NCBI RefSeq assembly: GCF_043678055.1
Contig: NZ_JBHEQA010000002.1
Coordinates: 744,001 to 808,000 of the forward strand
Reading direction: 5' to 3'
DNA: 64,000 nucleotides
Origin: Spongiimicrobium salis
GTDB taxonomy: Bacteria; Bacteroidota; Bacteroidia; Flavobacteriales; Flavobacteriaceae
The notes under the pieces are model-generated. The model was not told where the DNA came from, did not search any database, and saw nothing but the letters and a program-made list of their open reading frames with translations. This document shows, in pieces, positions 1 to 9,032 of the stretch. The translations under genes and the position numbers were made by a program. Each line of letters begins with the position of its first letter. Within the stretch, counting starts at the first letter, position 1.

Positions 1-741
1 GTTCGTCCTACCTTCACTTTCCCTTCCCTCATTGATAAATCTCCCTTAAAAAGGGAACGTATTGAAGGAACGGATCTGGTATTTCTGCGGGAACTGACCG
101 GAGGCATCTATTTTGGAAAAAGAGGACGGGAAGATAATGGAAATACAGCCTATGACACCTGTACATACACCAAGAAAGAAGTTCAACGCATTGCAAAAAA
201 AGGTTTTGAACTGGCCATGAAGCGTTCCAAAAAGTTATGTTGTGTGGATAAAGCCAATGTGTTGGAATCTTCCCGTTTATGGAGAGAGACCGTGCAAGCT
301 ATGGAAAAAGAGTATCCGGAAGTAGTGGTTTCCTATGAGTTCGTTGATGCCGTTGCCATGCGTTTGGTACAATGGCCAAACGAATATGACGTATTGATCA
401 CAGAAAATCTTTTTGGAGATATTCTAACCGATGAGGCTTCGGTAATATCCGGGTCTATGGGCTTGATGCCCTCTGCTTCCGTTGGCACGCATAATGCCCT
501 GTATGAACCCATACATGGGTCATACCCACAGGCTGCTGGAAAAAATATAGCCAATCCATTGGCTACGGTATTATCGGCTGCAATGCTCTTTGAAGATCAG
601 GGACTTTCGGAAGAGGCCGAGGCGATCAGAAATGTAGTTCATAAATCCCTTGCCGAAGGCATGGTTACCGAAGATTTGGCCAATGGCAGTAAAGCCTACG
701 GCACTAAAGAGGTCGGCGATTGGTTGGCCGCACATATTTAA
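1..741 (+). CDS. leuB: 3-isopropylmalate dehydrogenase, C-terminal part (5' end outside window)
   Basis: This is the third enzyme of leucine synthesis: it oxidises and decarboxylates 3-isopropylmalate with NAD in the cytoplasm. The reading frame is open from base 1, so the window cuts the gene; about 246 C-terminal residues are seen. Family hallmarks are RELTGGIYFGKRG, the YDT after it, the substrate-binding lysine region FELAMKRSKK, the metal-binding region ENLFGDILTDEAS and the NAD-binding segment EPIHGSYPQAAGK followed by NPLA. The Met at 217 is internal and is not the start. A strong hairpin terminator follows 21 nt after the stop. It converges with the ilv genes on the other strand, the usual neighbours of leu genes in flavobacteria. 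Confidence 0.96.
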   Translation, partial: VRPTFTFPSLIDKSPLKRERIEGTDLVFLRELTGGIYFGKRGREDNGNTAYDTCTYTKKEVQRIAKKGFELAMKRSKKLCCVDKANVLESSRLWRETVQAMEKEYPEVVVSYEFVDAVAMRLVQWPNEYDVLITENLFGDILTDEASVISGSMGLMPSASVGTHNALYEPIHGSYPQAAGKNIANPLATVLSAAMLFEDQGLSEEAEAIRNVVHKSLAEGMVTEDLANGSKAYGTKEVGDWLAAHI

Positions 742-762
742 CCCCAATTTTTAATACTCAAT

Positions 763-800
763 AAAGCTGCAAAAATCGAGCATTTTTGCAGCTTTTTTTA
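763..800 (+). terminator. Rho-independent terminator after leuB
   Basis: A perfect 14-bp stem (AAAGCTGCAAAAAT with its complement at 782-795), a 5-nt loop and a T-rich tail. It lies between convergent leuB and the GH5 gene, and the A-rich left side could also serve the minus strand. Confidence 0.88.
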
Positions 801-833
801 TTGGATCAATTCTTTTAAAAAATCTATAGCAAT

Positions 834-1982
834 TTAATTTTTGGCATTGATTACGGCATCGGCAATATCCGGGCTTATCCAAGTTAGTGTCCTTCTATTA
901 AAAATTCTGAAGTTTCCTCCATCATCCCACCAAATAGGCAGCATGCCACGGGATACGGCACCATTGGCATAATAGGTGGCATGTTCCAACCGATCGTTCA
1001 CTGAGGTTACGCTGCCAAATTCTCCCATAATCACCGGGATACCATTCGCAATGAATTTATCCCGTACCCTATCCAACTCCGCATCCAAAGCCTGCCGATC
1101 TGCATCGGTCCCCCAATCCCGGTCTTCTCCTAAAAGAGCATATTGAAAGGGAAAATAGGTATGGACAGATACAATAGTTCTTTGGTCGTTATTGGGAATG
1201 ACCAAATCATTCATGGCATTGGGATGGGTACTTGCAGCATAGGTAGGAATCATAATATGACGCTTTTCATTGTTTCCTCCTGTGGCACGGATAGCATCCA
1301 ATGCTGTTTTAAGGTATTGGTTCAGCACTACTCTTTCCTCTGCCGTACCTCCATTCCATTCCTGGGGTGTTCCTTCATGTCGGGGTTCGTTCAGAACTTC
1401 AAAAAGCAAAAAATCACTATAATTCCTAAAACGATTGGCTATTTGAGTCCAAACTTTTCCCAATCTGTCTCGTACGGTACTTGCATTTTCTGGAGTTGGT
1501 ACCGTCCATTCATTATCGTGATGTATATTCAAAATTACGTACATGTCATTGTCCAAGCCATAATTTACAATCTCTTCCACATGATCCATCCATGTGGTTT
1601 CTATAGTATATTCAGGAGGGTTCCCCGTATGAGATCCCCAGGTTACTGGAACACGCAGCGTACCAAAGCCTCTTTCCCGGACTTTATCGATCATTTCCCT
1701 GGAAGTAATAGGGTTTCCCCAAGCAGTTTCATCATCACCTGGTACATCAAGGGAATTTCCCAAATTCCAGCCTGTGGGCATCTCTGCAACCAATTGCATT
1801 GAGGTTAAATCCCTGAAAACACCTGGTTCTCCAGTAGGTTCTGGCATAGGTTCTGGTTGTGGGTCTTCCATTTCTTCAGATCGTTCTACACGAGTTACGG
1901 TGACCTGATCTCCGCCAGAGCATCCTATGAAAAAGAGTTGAAGTGATATGATAGTAAAAAATGATAAAAAAATATTGCGCAT
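834..1982 (-). CDS. GH5-family endoglucanase-like lipoprotein
   Basis: Predicted secreted glycoside hydrolase of family 5 (cellulase-like), 382 aa. The N-terminus is a lipoprotein signal with the lipobox ending at Cys21 (FFIGC), followed by an acidic, proline-rich linker (about residues 35-55, repeats of PEP). The TIM barrel starts at about residue 57 with GWNLGNSLD. It continues with RVPVTW, ILNIHHDNEW and the acid/base Glu199 in FEVLNEP, and carries the nucleophile Glu321 in VIMGEFGS. These are the standard GH5 landmarks. Substrate is probably a beta-1,4-glucan or related plant or algal polymer, but subfamily cannot be told by eye. It is monocistronic, with no SusC/SusD genes near, so it is not part of a classical polysaccharide utilisation locus here. 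Confidence 0.9.
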   Translation of the reverse strand: MRNIFLSFFTIISLQLFFIGCSGGDQVTVTRVERSEEMEDPQPEPMPEPTGEPGVFRDLTSMQLVAEMPTGWNLGNSLDVPGDDETAWGNPITSREMIDKVRERGFGTLRVPVTWGSHTGNPPEYTIETTWMDHVEEIVNYGLDNDMYVILNIHHDNEWTVPTPENASTVRDRLGKVWTQIANRFRNYSDFLLFEVLNEPRHEGTPQEWNGGTAEERVVLNQYLKTALDAIRATGGNNEKRHIMIPTYAASTHPNAMNDLVIPNNDQRTIVSVHTYFPFQYALLGEDRDWGTDADRQALDAELDRVRDKFIANGIPVIMGEFGSVTSVNDRLEHATYYANGAVSRGMLPIWWDDGGNFRIFNRRTLTWISPDIADAVINAKN

Positions 1983-2182
1983 GGTATTTCGTGTTTAAAT
2001 GAGACCACTAAATTATAGTGCCCTTAAAAAAAATCATATAACACATGATGCGGTGACTAGTATATTTGATGTATGTACCCTAAAATGGGGCTAAGAAAGC
2101 TGCTTCTTCGGGGGAAAGTACTTCATACATTAAATATCTTTTTCTTACTATTGCAAAAAATAGCGCTAAAATCTAGATCACT

Positions 2183-3082
2183 ATGAAACGTATTTTTCTT
2201 CTATTATCCCTTGCTACGGGCATTATCGCTACTGTAAATGCTCAGAATTTTGATAATGTTCAAATGAAACACACCAAGATAAAAGACAGTATTTACCTCA
2301 TGCAAGGTGCAGGGGGCAATATTGGGCTATTAATTGGTCCTGAAGGGGTCTTTATGATCGATGATCAGTATCGGGAATTGGGCGAAAAGATCGAAAAGGC
2401 CGTAGCGAAAATCACAAACAGGCCCATTAAATATGTCTTTAATACCCATTGGCATTTTGATCATGCCGGGAGCAATGAAGCTTTTGGAAAAAAAGCACAG
2501 ATTATTGCCCATGAAAATGTACGCAAACGCCTGCAAGAAGATCACACCATTACTCCTTTTGGTTGGGATGTTAAAGCGATGAAGGCCTCCGGTTGGCCCG
2601 TCATAACTTTTGATGAAGGTTTTAAAATGTACCTAAACAATGAAGAAATCCAGATGATTCACGGTCCGGCGGCCCATACGGACGGTGATGCCTTTGTATA
2701 TTTTAAAAAGGCCAATATTATCCATGCCGGAGATACTTTTGTACGTTATGGCTTTCCATTTATAGATGCCTATTCTGGCGGATCTATTGACGGAATGATC
2801 GATGTATTGGGGAAAATCATTGCAATGGCCGACGAAAATACCATAATCATCCCGGGTCATGGAGCTTTGGCTAAAGAAGCCGATGTAGCAGAGGTACGGG
2901 ATATGTTAATCGCCACCCGAAAAATCATCGTAGATGCCAAAAAAGCCGGACGTAGTAAAGAAGAATTAATGAAATCTGATATTCTTGCAGACTATGAGAA
3001 GCGTTGGAGTGGAAACTTTATCAATACCGAACGTTTTATACAATTGGTATACGAAGGTTTTGATAATCATATGAACGAATAA
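2183..3082 (+). CDS. Secreted metallo-beta-lactamase-fold hydrolase
   Basis: 299 aa with a Sec signal peptide (about residues 1-20, ending VNAQ). The zinc-binding set of the MBL superfamily is complete: H89-x-H91-x-D93-H94 (HWHFDH), H165 in GPAAHTDGD, D184 in HAGDTF and H226 in IIPGHG. The GPAAHTDGD segment resembles that of B3 beta-lactamases and of quorum-quenching and cyclase-like hydrolases, so the real substrate is open. It is single, followed by a hairpin at 3102-3140. The export signal and the absence of a regulator next to it argue for a general periplasmic hydrolase rather than an inducible resistance gene, but that is inference. Confidence 0.88.
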   Translation: MKRIFLLLSLATGIIATVNAQNFDNVQMKHTKIKDSIYLMQGAGGNIGLLIGPEGVFMIDDQYRELGEKIEKAVAKITNRPIKYVFNTHWHFDHAGSNEAFGKKAQIIAHENVRKRLQEDHTITPFGWDVKAMKASGWPVITFDEGFKMYLNNEEIQMIHGPAAHTDGDAFVYFKKANIIHAGDTFVRYGFPFIDAYSGGSIDGMIDVLGKIIAMADENTIIIPGHGALAKEADVAEVRDMLIATRKIIVDAKKAGRSKEELMKSDILADYEKRWSGNFINTERFIQLVYEGFDNHMNE

Positions 3083-3101
3083 TTTCATCCCCAGATATAA
3101 G

Positions 3102-3140
3102 GCAATCTGTTTATTTCTTGATAAAAAATAAACAGATTGC
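3102..3140 (+). terminator. Hairpin after the MBL gene, probable terminator
   Basis: GCAATCTGTTTATT at 3102-3115 pairs perfectly with 3127-3140; the loop is 11 nt. No clean T-run follows (TAACATTTTA), so termination strength is uncertain. Confidence 0.55.
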
Positions 3141-3339
3141 TAACATTTTACCCTCAAACCATCTTCCTTTTCAAGGATTTTGGCACAAAGTGCATTTCTT
3201 TGTTAATGCCTTGTTTTATGGGATTTCTACTTCTCTAAAGGTTTATTTTTTCCGTTTTAAGTGCTGTTTTTCCTTTTGAATCCATTTTATTGGCATGAAG
3301 CTTGTATCTCTTTTTTCTTTGTATAAAAATTACAATACA

Positions 3340-3438
3340 ATGAAAAAAGTCATTTACTTTATCCTGCCCTTGGCCTCCTTTATTATGTCGGCCATTATTC
3401 TTGTGACCCTATTAGCTATTCGTACGGGAAAACTATAA
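3340..3438 (+). CDS. 32-residue single-pass membrane peptide
   Basis: A small open frame, ATG at 3340 and TAA at 3436-3438. The product starts MKKVIYFILPLASFIMSAII and ends with RTGKL. It has a Lys-rich start, one strongly hydrophobic segment (residues 4-27) and a basic tail, the build of a small inner-membrane protein. It lies between two genes and ends 7 nt before the convergent stop of gapN. I do not recognise a family. Its hydrophobic pattern and position in an otherwise empty gap support a real gene, but no homologue comparison was possible. Confidence 0.45.
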   Translation: MKKVIYFILPLASFIMSAIILVTLLAIRTGKL

Positions 3439-3445
3439 GTACTAC

Positions 3446-5035
3446 TTATAAAATATAATCTGTACTTAGAAAATTACTCACTTTAGCTTCCAATAATTGT
3501 TCTACAGTTTCATTGTTCAGATGGTTATCCTTAAAGGCTAAAAAAGTTCGTATGGAAAAAGAACGCAACGCATCATGGACGCTTAAGGTAGATTGTGCAG
3601 AATCTTTTCGCCCTGTAAAAGGGTAAACATCAGGACCACGTTGACAAGAACTATTTAAATTTACGCGACAAACCAAATTGGCCAAGGTATCGATCAAAGG
3701 TGCCAAAGCATATACATCTTTTCCAAATAGACTCACCTGTTGTCCGTAATTGGACGCCGCCATATCATCCAAAGGCTCTTCAATATCCTTAAATGAAACT
3801 ATAGGTATCACCGGTCCAAATTGCTCTTCTTGATAAACACGCATATCTTTAGTAATGGGATGCAATACCGCAGGCCATATAAAATTGTTGGTTTGCTGCC
3901 CTCCCTTTGTATTTATTATTTTTGCGCCTTTGGCAGTAGCGTCGTCTATTAGCTCTTGTATATAGGCAGGCTTTCCAGGTTCCGGTAAAGGCGTCAATTT
4001 TACACCTTCGTCCCAAGGGTTCCCAAAACGCAAAGCATCCACACGAGCGGCAAAACGTGTATTGAATTCTTCTAGGATATCCTCGTGAACATAAACTACT
4101 TTTAAGGCAGTACAACGTTGACCATTAAAAGACAAAGTCCCTGCAATACATTCGTCAATGGTGAGGTCCAAATCGGCATCCGGCAAAACGATGGCCGGGT
4201 TTTTGGCTTCCAAACCTAAAACCAAACGCAAGCGATTGCTCTTTGGATGCTGATTTTGTAGCGCATTGGCCGATTTACTATTTCCTATTAAAGCTAAGAC
4301 ATCTACTTTTCCGGTTTGCATAATGGGAGCAGCAACGGCCCTTCCCCTACCAAAAATAATATTGACCACACCTTTGGGAAAACTACTTTGAAAGGCTTCC
4401 AGAAGTGGTGCAATAAGCAATACTCCATGCTTCGCCGGTTTAAATATGGTAGTATTCCCCATAATAATTGCAGGAATCAATAACGCAAATGTTTCATTTA
4501 AGGGATAATTGTAAGGACCTAAACATAGGACCACACCGAGAGGTCCTCTACGTACATGGGCATAGACGCCCCCATGCTTCTCAAATTTGGCAGAATTGCG
4601 ATCCAGTTGTTTATAATCTTCAATGGTATCATAAATATACTCTACAGTACGATCAAATTCCTTTTCTGAATCCGGCAAGGATTTTCCGATTTCCCACATG
4701 AGCAATTTAACGACTTCATCCCTTTTGGTTTCCATCTTCTTGACGAAAGATTCCATACACTCCACACGATCTTTCACCTTCAATGTAGGCCATACCCCTT
4801 GGCCTTTATCATAGGCATTCAGGGCGGCGTCCAAAGCCTCCAATGCCTCTGTTTCTCCCATTGTAGGTATAGACCCCAAAGCAGTTGGCGCATATTCCAT
4901 GGTGGATGATATTGAAGAATGTACAGCGCTTGTCTCGCCATTCCATGTTCTTAATTCTCCATTGATCAAGTAGTTCCTTTGATCGATTGTTTCCGTAATC
5001 TGAAAGGCTTCCGGTATTTTTAGTTCGTTCTTCAT
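3446..5035 (-). CDS. gapN: NADP-dependent non-phosphorylating glyceraldehyde-3-phosphate dehydrogenase (GapN-like)
   Basis: An aldehyde dehydrogenase superfamily protein, 529 aa. It is predicted to oxidise glyceraldehyde 3-phosphate to 3-phosphoglycerate with NADP. Visible marks are the cofactor loop GPYNYPLNE, FKPAKHG, catalytic Glu276 in LGLEAKNPAIVLPDADLD and the nucleophile Cys308 in FNGQRCTA. A C-terminal block runs RVNLNSSCQRGPDVYPFTGRKDSA, interrupted here only for brevity, and is typical of the GapN branch. It is the last gene of the ilv operon, 16 nt after ilvA, so it may supply NADPH for ketol-acid reductoisomerase; this is inference from position. The exact substrate within the ALDH family is less certain than the fold. 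Confidence 0.82.
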   Translation of the reverse strand: MKNELKIPEAFQITETIDQRNYLINGELRTWNGETSAVHSSISSTMEYAPTALGSIPTMGETEALEALDAALNAYDKGQGVWPTLKVKDRVECMESFVKKMETKRDEVVKLLMWEIGKSLPDSEKEFDRTVEYIYDTIEDYKQLDRNSAKFEKHGGVYAHVRRGPLGVVLCLGPYNYPLNETFALLIPAIIMGNTTIFKPAKHGVLLIAPLLEAFQSSFPKGVVNIIFGRGRAVAAPIMQTGKVDVLALIGNSKSANALQNQHPKSNRLRLVLGLEAKNPAIVLPDADLDLTIDECIAGTLSFNGQRCTALKVVYVHEDILEEFNTRFAARVDALRFGNPWDEGVKLTPLPEPGKPAYIQELIDDATAKGAKIINTKGGQQTNNFIWPAVLHPITKDMRVYQEEQFGPVIPIVSFKDIEEPLDDMAASNYGQQVSLFGKDVYALAPLIDTLANLVCRVNLNSSCQRGPDVYPFTGRKDSAQSTLSVHDALRSFSIRTFLAFKDNHLNNETVEQLLEAKVSNFLSTDYIL

Positions 5036-5051
5036 AATAGGTGTTGTGTTC

Positions 5052-6302
5052 TTATACCAAATATTGAAATAATTCTGGTTTGTTATTTAGGTAGTCCCCA
5101 TAAAAATTATTGGCTTTCATCCGATGTATCAGGGCTTCTAGATTCTTTGGTGTCTTTAGCTCTATCCCAACTACGGCAGAGGCATTTTCCCGGCTCGACT
5201 TTTTTGAATATTCAAAATGGGTAATATCATCTGTAGGTCCCAATATGTTGACCACAAATTCTTTTAAGGCACCGGGCCTTTGTGGAAATCGCACAATAAA
5301 ATAATGTTTCAAATTTCCATATAATAGCGCTCTTTCTTTTATCTCTGCGGTTCTGGCAATATCGTTATTGCTCCCGCTTACGATGCATGCCACACGTTTC
5401 CCCTTTATAACATGGGAAAAATAATCCAATACCGCAATAGATAACGCCCCTGCTGGTTCTACTACAATAGCATCTTTATTGTAAAGGTCCAATATGGTCT
5501 GACAAACTTTTCCCTCTGCAACGGTGACCATATCATCTAAATGTTGGGCGCAAATAGGAAAGGTATGATCTCCTACACGTTTTACAGCTGCGCCATCGAT
5601 AAACTTATCGATTTTTGCTAGGGTTACGTTCTTTTTTTGGGCTATGGAGGTTTTCATAGAGGGAGCACCAAGGGGCTCTACCCCTATTATTTTGGTTTGA
5701 GGAGATAGGGTTTTAAAAGTTGCGATGAGACCCGATGCCAGACCGCCTCCGCCAATAGCCACAAAAACATAATCCAAAGGACTTTCGGTTTGCGAAATGA
5801 GCTCTATTCCAACTGTGGCCTGTCCTTCTATGATCTTAGGGTCATCAAACGGATGAATAAAGGTCATATCATTTTTCTTACAGTAAGCATCGGCCGCAGC
5901 AAAAGAATCGTCAAAAGTGTCTCCTTCCAATACTACGTCTACCCATGAGCCTCCAAACATCGTCGTTTGTTCTACTTTCTGTTTTGGAGTTACCATAGGC
6001 ATGAAAATACTGGCCTTTATTCCCAAATGGCTACAAGCAAATGCAACTCCCTGAGCATGATTTCCGGCACTCGCACAAACTACACCACGCTCCATTTCCG
6101 CTTTGGAAAGGGAACTTATTTTGTTGTAAGCCCCCCTGATCTTATACGATCGTACCCGATGTAGATCTTCTCTTTTTAAAAAAATAGCTGCTTCATAGTG
6201 TTTTGATAATCGTATGTTATGTGCCAAAGGCGTCACATCCGTTATTTGCTGAATAGTGGATGCGGCCTTATGTATGTCCTCAATAGCTGGAAAATAAGTC
6301 AT
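5052..6302 (-). CDS. ilvA: Threonine ammonia-lyase (threonine deaminase)
   Basis: Converts threonine to 2-oxobutanoate, the entry to isoleucine synthesis; cytoplasmic, PLP-dependent, 416 aa. The PLP lysine is Lys54 in VRSYKIRGAYN, and the cofactor loops SAGNHAQG and GGGGLASG are present. The C-terminal region from about residue 330 is a single ACT-like domain (FPQRPGALKEFV), as in the shorter IlvA class, and would carry feedback control. The downstream order ilvC-ilvA-gapN is tight (37 and 16 nt gaps), showing one operon. Confidence 0.94.
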   Translation of the reverse strand: MTYFPAIEDIHKAASTIQQITDVTPLAHNIRLSKHYEAAIFLKREDLHRVRSYKIRGAYNKISSLSKAEMERGVVCASAGNHAQGVAFACSHLGIKASIFMPMVTPKQKVEQTTMFGGSWVDVVLEGDTFDDSFAAADAYCKKNDMTFIHPFDDPKIIEGQATVGIELISQTESPLDYVFVAIGGGGLASGLIATFKTLSPQTKIIGVEPLGAPSMKTSIAQKKNVTLAKIDKFIDGAAVKRVGDHTFPICAQHLDDMVTVAEGKVCQTILDLYNKDAIVVEPAGALSIAVLDYFSHVIKGKRVACIVSGSNNDIARTAEIKERALLYGNLKHYFIVRFPQRPGALKEFVVNILGPTDDITHFEYSKKSSRENASAVVGIELKTPKNLEALIHRMKANNFYGDYLNNKPELFQYLV

Positions 6303-6339
6303 ATTATGTCTTCTCTTCTAAGAAGATGTATTATTTCTC

Positions 6340-7815
6340 CTATACAATGGGTTTCATTGCGGTCATGGATGCACGCAATCTCGCCCCGACAATTTCTACA
6401 GGATGCTCTCTAAGCGCTTTATTTACAGCTATTAAACGTGCATTATCTACACCATTACTTTTTTCTGAGCCATACGGTTTTCCAATCACATCTGTTTGAA
6501 TGCCTTCCATAAATGCTCCCAATAGGGGTTTACAGGCATGATCAAAAAGATAGCAACCATATTCGGCAGTATCCGAGATGACCCTGTTCATCTCAAACAA
6601 CTTCTTTCTGGCGATGGTATTTGCGATCAAAGGAGTTTCATGTAGGGATTCATAATAGGCCGACTCAGCAATGATTCCTGATGCTGTCATCGCTTCAAAA
6701 GCCAGTTCTACCCCTGCGCGGACCATGGCTACCATGAGCACCCCATTATCATAAAATTCCTGTTCTTCTATCTCATCAGTACCAGCCGGTGTTTTTTCAA
6801 AAGCTGTTTCTCCAGTAGCGGCACGCCATGTCAACAGGTTTTTATCGTCATTGGCCCAATCTTCCATCATCGTTTTTGAAAAATGTCCGCTCATTATATC
6901 GTCCATATGTTTTTGGAACAAGGGCCGCATAATATTCTTTAAATCCTCAGAGAGATCAAAGGCCTTGATCTTGGCAGGATTGGACAAACGATCCATCATA
7001 TTGGTAATTCCTCCATATTTCAACCCCTCGGTAATGGTTTCCCACCCATACTGGATCAATTTTGAGGCATAGCCAGCATCTATCCCCTGCTCCAACATCT
7101 TATCAAAACAAAGAATGGATCCCGTTTGCAATAGTCCACATAAAATGGTCTGTTCTCCCATTAAATCAGATTTTACCTCGGCCACAAAAGAAGATTGCAA
7201 TACTCCGGCTTTGTGCCCTCCAGTGGCTACAGCATATGCTTTGGCATGCATGAGTCCTTTCCCTTGGGGATCATTGTCTGGATGAACGGCAATCAGGGTA
7301 GGTACACCAAAACCTCTTTTATATTCCTCCCGTACCTCGGAACCTGGACATTTTGGGGCTACCATAATTACGGTAAGGTCTTTTCTAATCTTCATCCCTT
7401 CCTCTACAATATTAAAGCCATGGGAATACGACAACGTAGCTCCTTGTTTCATCAAGGGCATGACTGCATTGATAACTTGGGTATGCTGTTTATCCGGGGT
7501 TAGATTAATCACCATATCCGCTTGCGGAATCAATTCCTCATAAGTTCCTACCTTAAAGTTATTTTCGGTGGCATTTTTAAAAGATTGCCGCTGTTCTTTT
7601 ATGGCAGCTTCTCTAAGGGTATACGAAATGTCCAAGCCCGAATCCCTCATATTTAGGCCTTGATTCAGGCCTTGGGCGCCACAGCCCACGATTACAATTT
7701 TGGCACCTTTTAAAGCGGTTACACCATCGGAAAACTCGCTTAATTCCATAAAACGGCACTGTCCCAATTGGGTTAATTGATCACGTAATGATAGTGTATT
7801 AAAGTAATTTGACAT
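6340..7815 (-). CDS. ilvC: Ketol-acid reductoisomerase, long (class II) form
   Basis: Catalyses the Mg- and NADPH-dependent isomerisation and reduction of acetolactate or acetohydroxybutyrate. At 491 aa it belongs to the long form with a duplicated C-terminal domain. The nucleotide-binding motif VIVGCGAQG is at residues 42-49. The metal-binding region includes the DLMGEQTILCG segment. It lies 46 nt after ilvN and 37 nt before ilvA in the operon. Confidence 0.97.
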   Translation of the reverse strand: MSNYFNTLSLRDQLTQLGQCRFMELSEFSDGVTALKGAKIVIVGCGAQGLNQGLNMRDSGLDISYTLREAAIKEQRQSFKNATENNFKVGTYEELIPQADMVINLTPDKQHTQVINAVMPLMKQGATLSYSHGFNIVEEGMKIRKDLTVIMVAPKCPGSEVREEYKRGFGVPTLIAVHPDNDPQGKGLMHAKAYAVATGGHKAGVLQSSFVAEVKSDLMGEQTILCGLLQTGSILCFDKMLEQGIDAGYASKLIQYGWETITEGLKYGGITNMMDRLSNPAKIKAFDLSEDLKNIMRPLFQKHMDDIMSGHFSKTMMEDWANDDKNLLTWRAATGETAFEKTPAGTDEIEEQEFYDNGVLMVAMVRAGVELAFEAMTASGIIAESAYYESLHETPLIANTIARKKLFEMNRVISDTAEYGCYLFDHACKPLLGAFMEGIQTDVIGKPYGSEKSNGVDNARLIAVNKALREHPVEIVGARLRASMTAMKPIV

Positions 7816-7861
7816 GGGTAATTCTAGTTTTTATCCTTTTTATACTTGAAGGATGGTTGTA

Positions 7862-8392
7862 TTATTCGTTTAATTGAAATTCATTCAATAATGCAGATAT
7901 CTGCATTTTGGATTTGGATACCGCTATTCTACCGGAACGTACAAATTGCATTATTCCATAAGGTTGCAATTCATGATACATCTCATCGATTTCCTCTTTC
8001 CTTCCTGTTTTTGCCAGCACAAAGAATTCGCGGGTTACCGTGACAATCTGCGCATGACTTTGTTTGATGATATTTTGTATTTGTCGCTCATCAAAAAGCA
8101 GGTCTGATGCTATTTTGAATATGGCCGATTCCTGATAGATCGTCTCTTCATCTGTATGATAAAAGGCTTTGATCACTTCGATTTGTTTTTCGATCTGTCC
8201 AACAATTTTTCGTGTCCAGTCTTCTGTAGTACAGACTACTATGGTAAATTTAGAGACATGATCTATTTCTGATTTTGACACATTTAAGCTCTCTATATTG
8301 ATATGTCTTTTCAAGAAAATGCCCGAAATTCTATTGAGCAATCCTACATTGTTTTCCGAATAAACGGAAATGGTAAACCACTTTTTTTCCAT
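7862..8392 (-). CDS. ilvN: Acetolactate synthase small (regulatory) subunit
   Basis: The regulatory partner of IlvB, 176 aa, the usual length for the two-domain small subunit. An N-terminal ACT domain is clear (ISVYSENNVGLLNRISGIF and the downstream INIESLNV), where valine normally binds for feedback inhibition. A C-terminal domain follows from about residue 85. It is separated from ilvB by an inserted methyltransferase gene, unlike the usual ilvB-ilvN neighbours. Confidence 0.93.
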   Translation of the reverse strand: MEKKWFTISVYSENNVGLLNRISGIFLKRHINIESLNVSKSEIDHVSKFTIVVCTTEDWTRKIVGQIEKQIEVIKAFYHTDEETIYQESAIFKIASDLLFDERQIQNIIKQSHAQIVTVTREFFVLAKTGRKEEIDEMYHELQPYGIMQFVRSGRIAVSKSKMQISALLNEFQLNE

Positions 8393-8433
8393 GATTTCAT
8401 TGGTATAATGCTCTCCATACTATGAGAGGGTCT

Positions 8434-9018
8434 TCATTTATTTTTTACTGCGATGATAAGACCAGTGGCCCATTTCATCTTTGTCATTGTCATATCGTCA
8501 CGTTGTTCCAAAACTTGAATCAAATTGTTTGCTTTTCGCTGGTGTCCTTCTGGCCAATTTGCTTGAGGTTCCATATCGTCAACTACATAGAAACCCCCTA
8601 TTTTCAACAGTTTTAAGGTTTCTTCCAGGCCTTCATATTTTCCTGGCCAAGTATCCGCAAAAATAAGATCGAAAGGCTCTCCAGCATAGGTTGAAATCCA
8701 TTCGAATCCATCTTTACAGACAATATTGACACGTTCGTCACCCCCAAAAACTCTAGAAACCAAGTGGCTTAATTGCCGATCATTATCCACACTGACCAGG
8801 CTTGCTCCTTGATCTAAACCGTCAATCATCCAGCTGAGGCTTAAACCTGTTCCCGTACCGAGTTCAAGTACATGGGCATTGGGTTTAGATGCAATCAATG
8901 TCCGCAACAAACTGCCCACTCGAACCTCCGATGGCATTGTAAAACCCACTTTTTCCGATAAAGCAAGAACAGAAGAATATCCATTTGGCATTCCTCCTTG
9001 ATTTTGATCGTTCACCAT
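8434..9018 (-). CDS. SAM-dependent class I methyltransferase inside the ilv operon
   Basis: 194 aa with a class I Rossmann methyltransferase core: motif I LELGTGTGLS at residues 51-60, an acidic ribose-binding VSVDNDRQ after the second strand, and FDLIFADTWPGKY as motif IV. The length and the ADTWPGK segment resemble small O-methyltransferases. Start GTG/ATG choice is simple: the ATG at 9018 is 14 nt after the ilvB stop. The substrate is unknown. It is 14 nt behind ilvB and 41 nt before ilvN, so it must be transcribed and attenuated with the BCAA genes. Confidence 0.82.
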   Translation of the reverse strand: MVNDQNQGGMPNGYSSVLALSEKVGFTMPSEVRVGSLLRTLIASKPNAHVLELGTGTGLSLSWMIDGLDQGASLVSVDNDRQLSHLVSRVFGGDERVNIVCKDGFEWISTYAGEPFDLIFADTWPGKYEGLEETLKLLKIGGFYVVDDMEPQANWPEGHQRKANNLIQVLEQRDDMTMTKMKWATGLIIAVKNK

Positions 9019-9032
9019 CTGACTTACATGAT

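Noticed and set aside
2183..3082. The MBL-fold gene as an antibiotic-resistance beta-lactamase
   Set aside because: The zinc ligands are shared by the whole superfamily, and nothing in the context or sequence shows a beta-lactam substrate.
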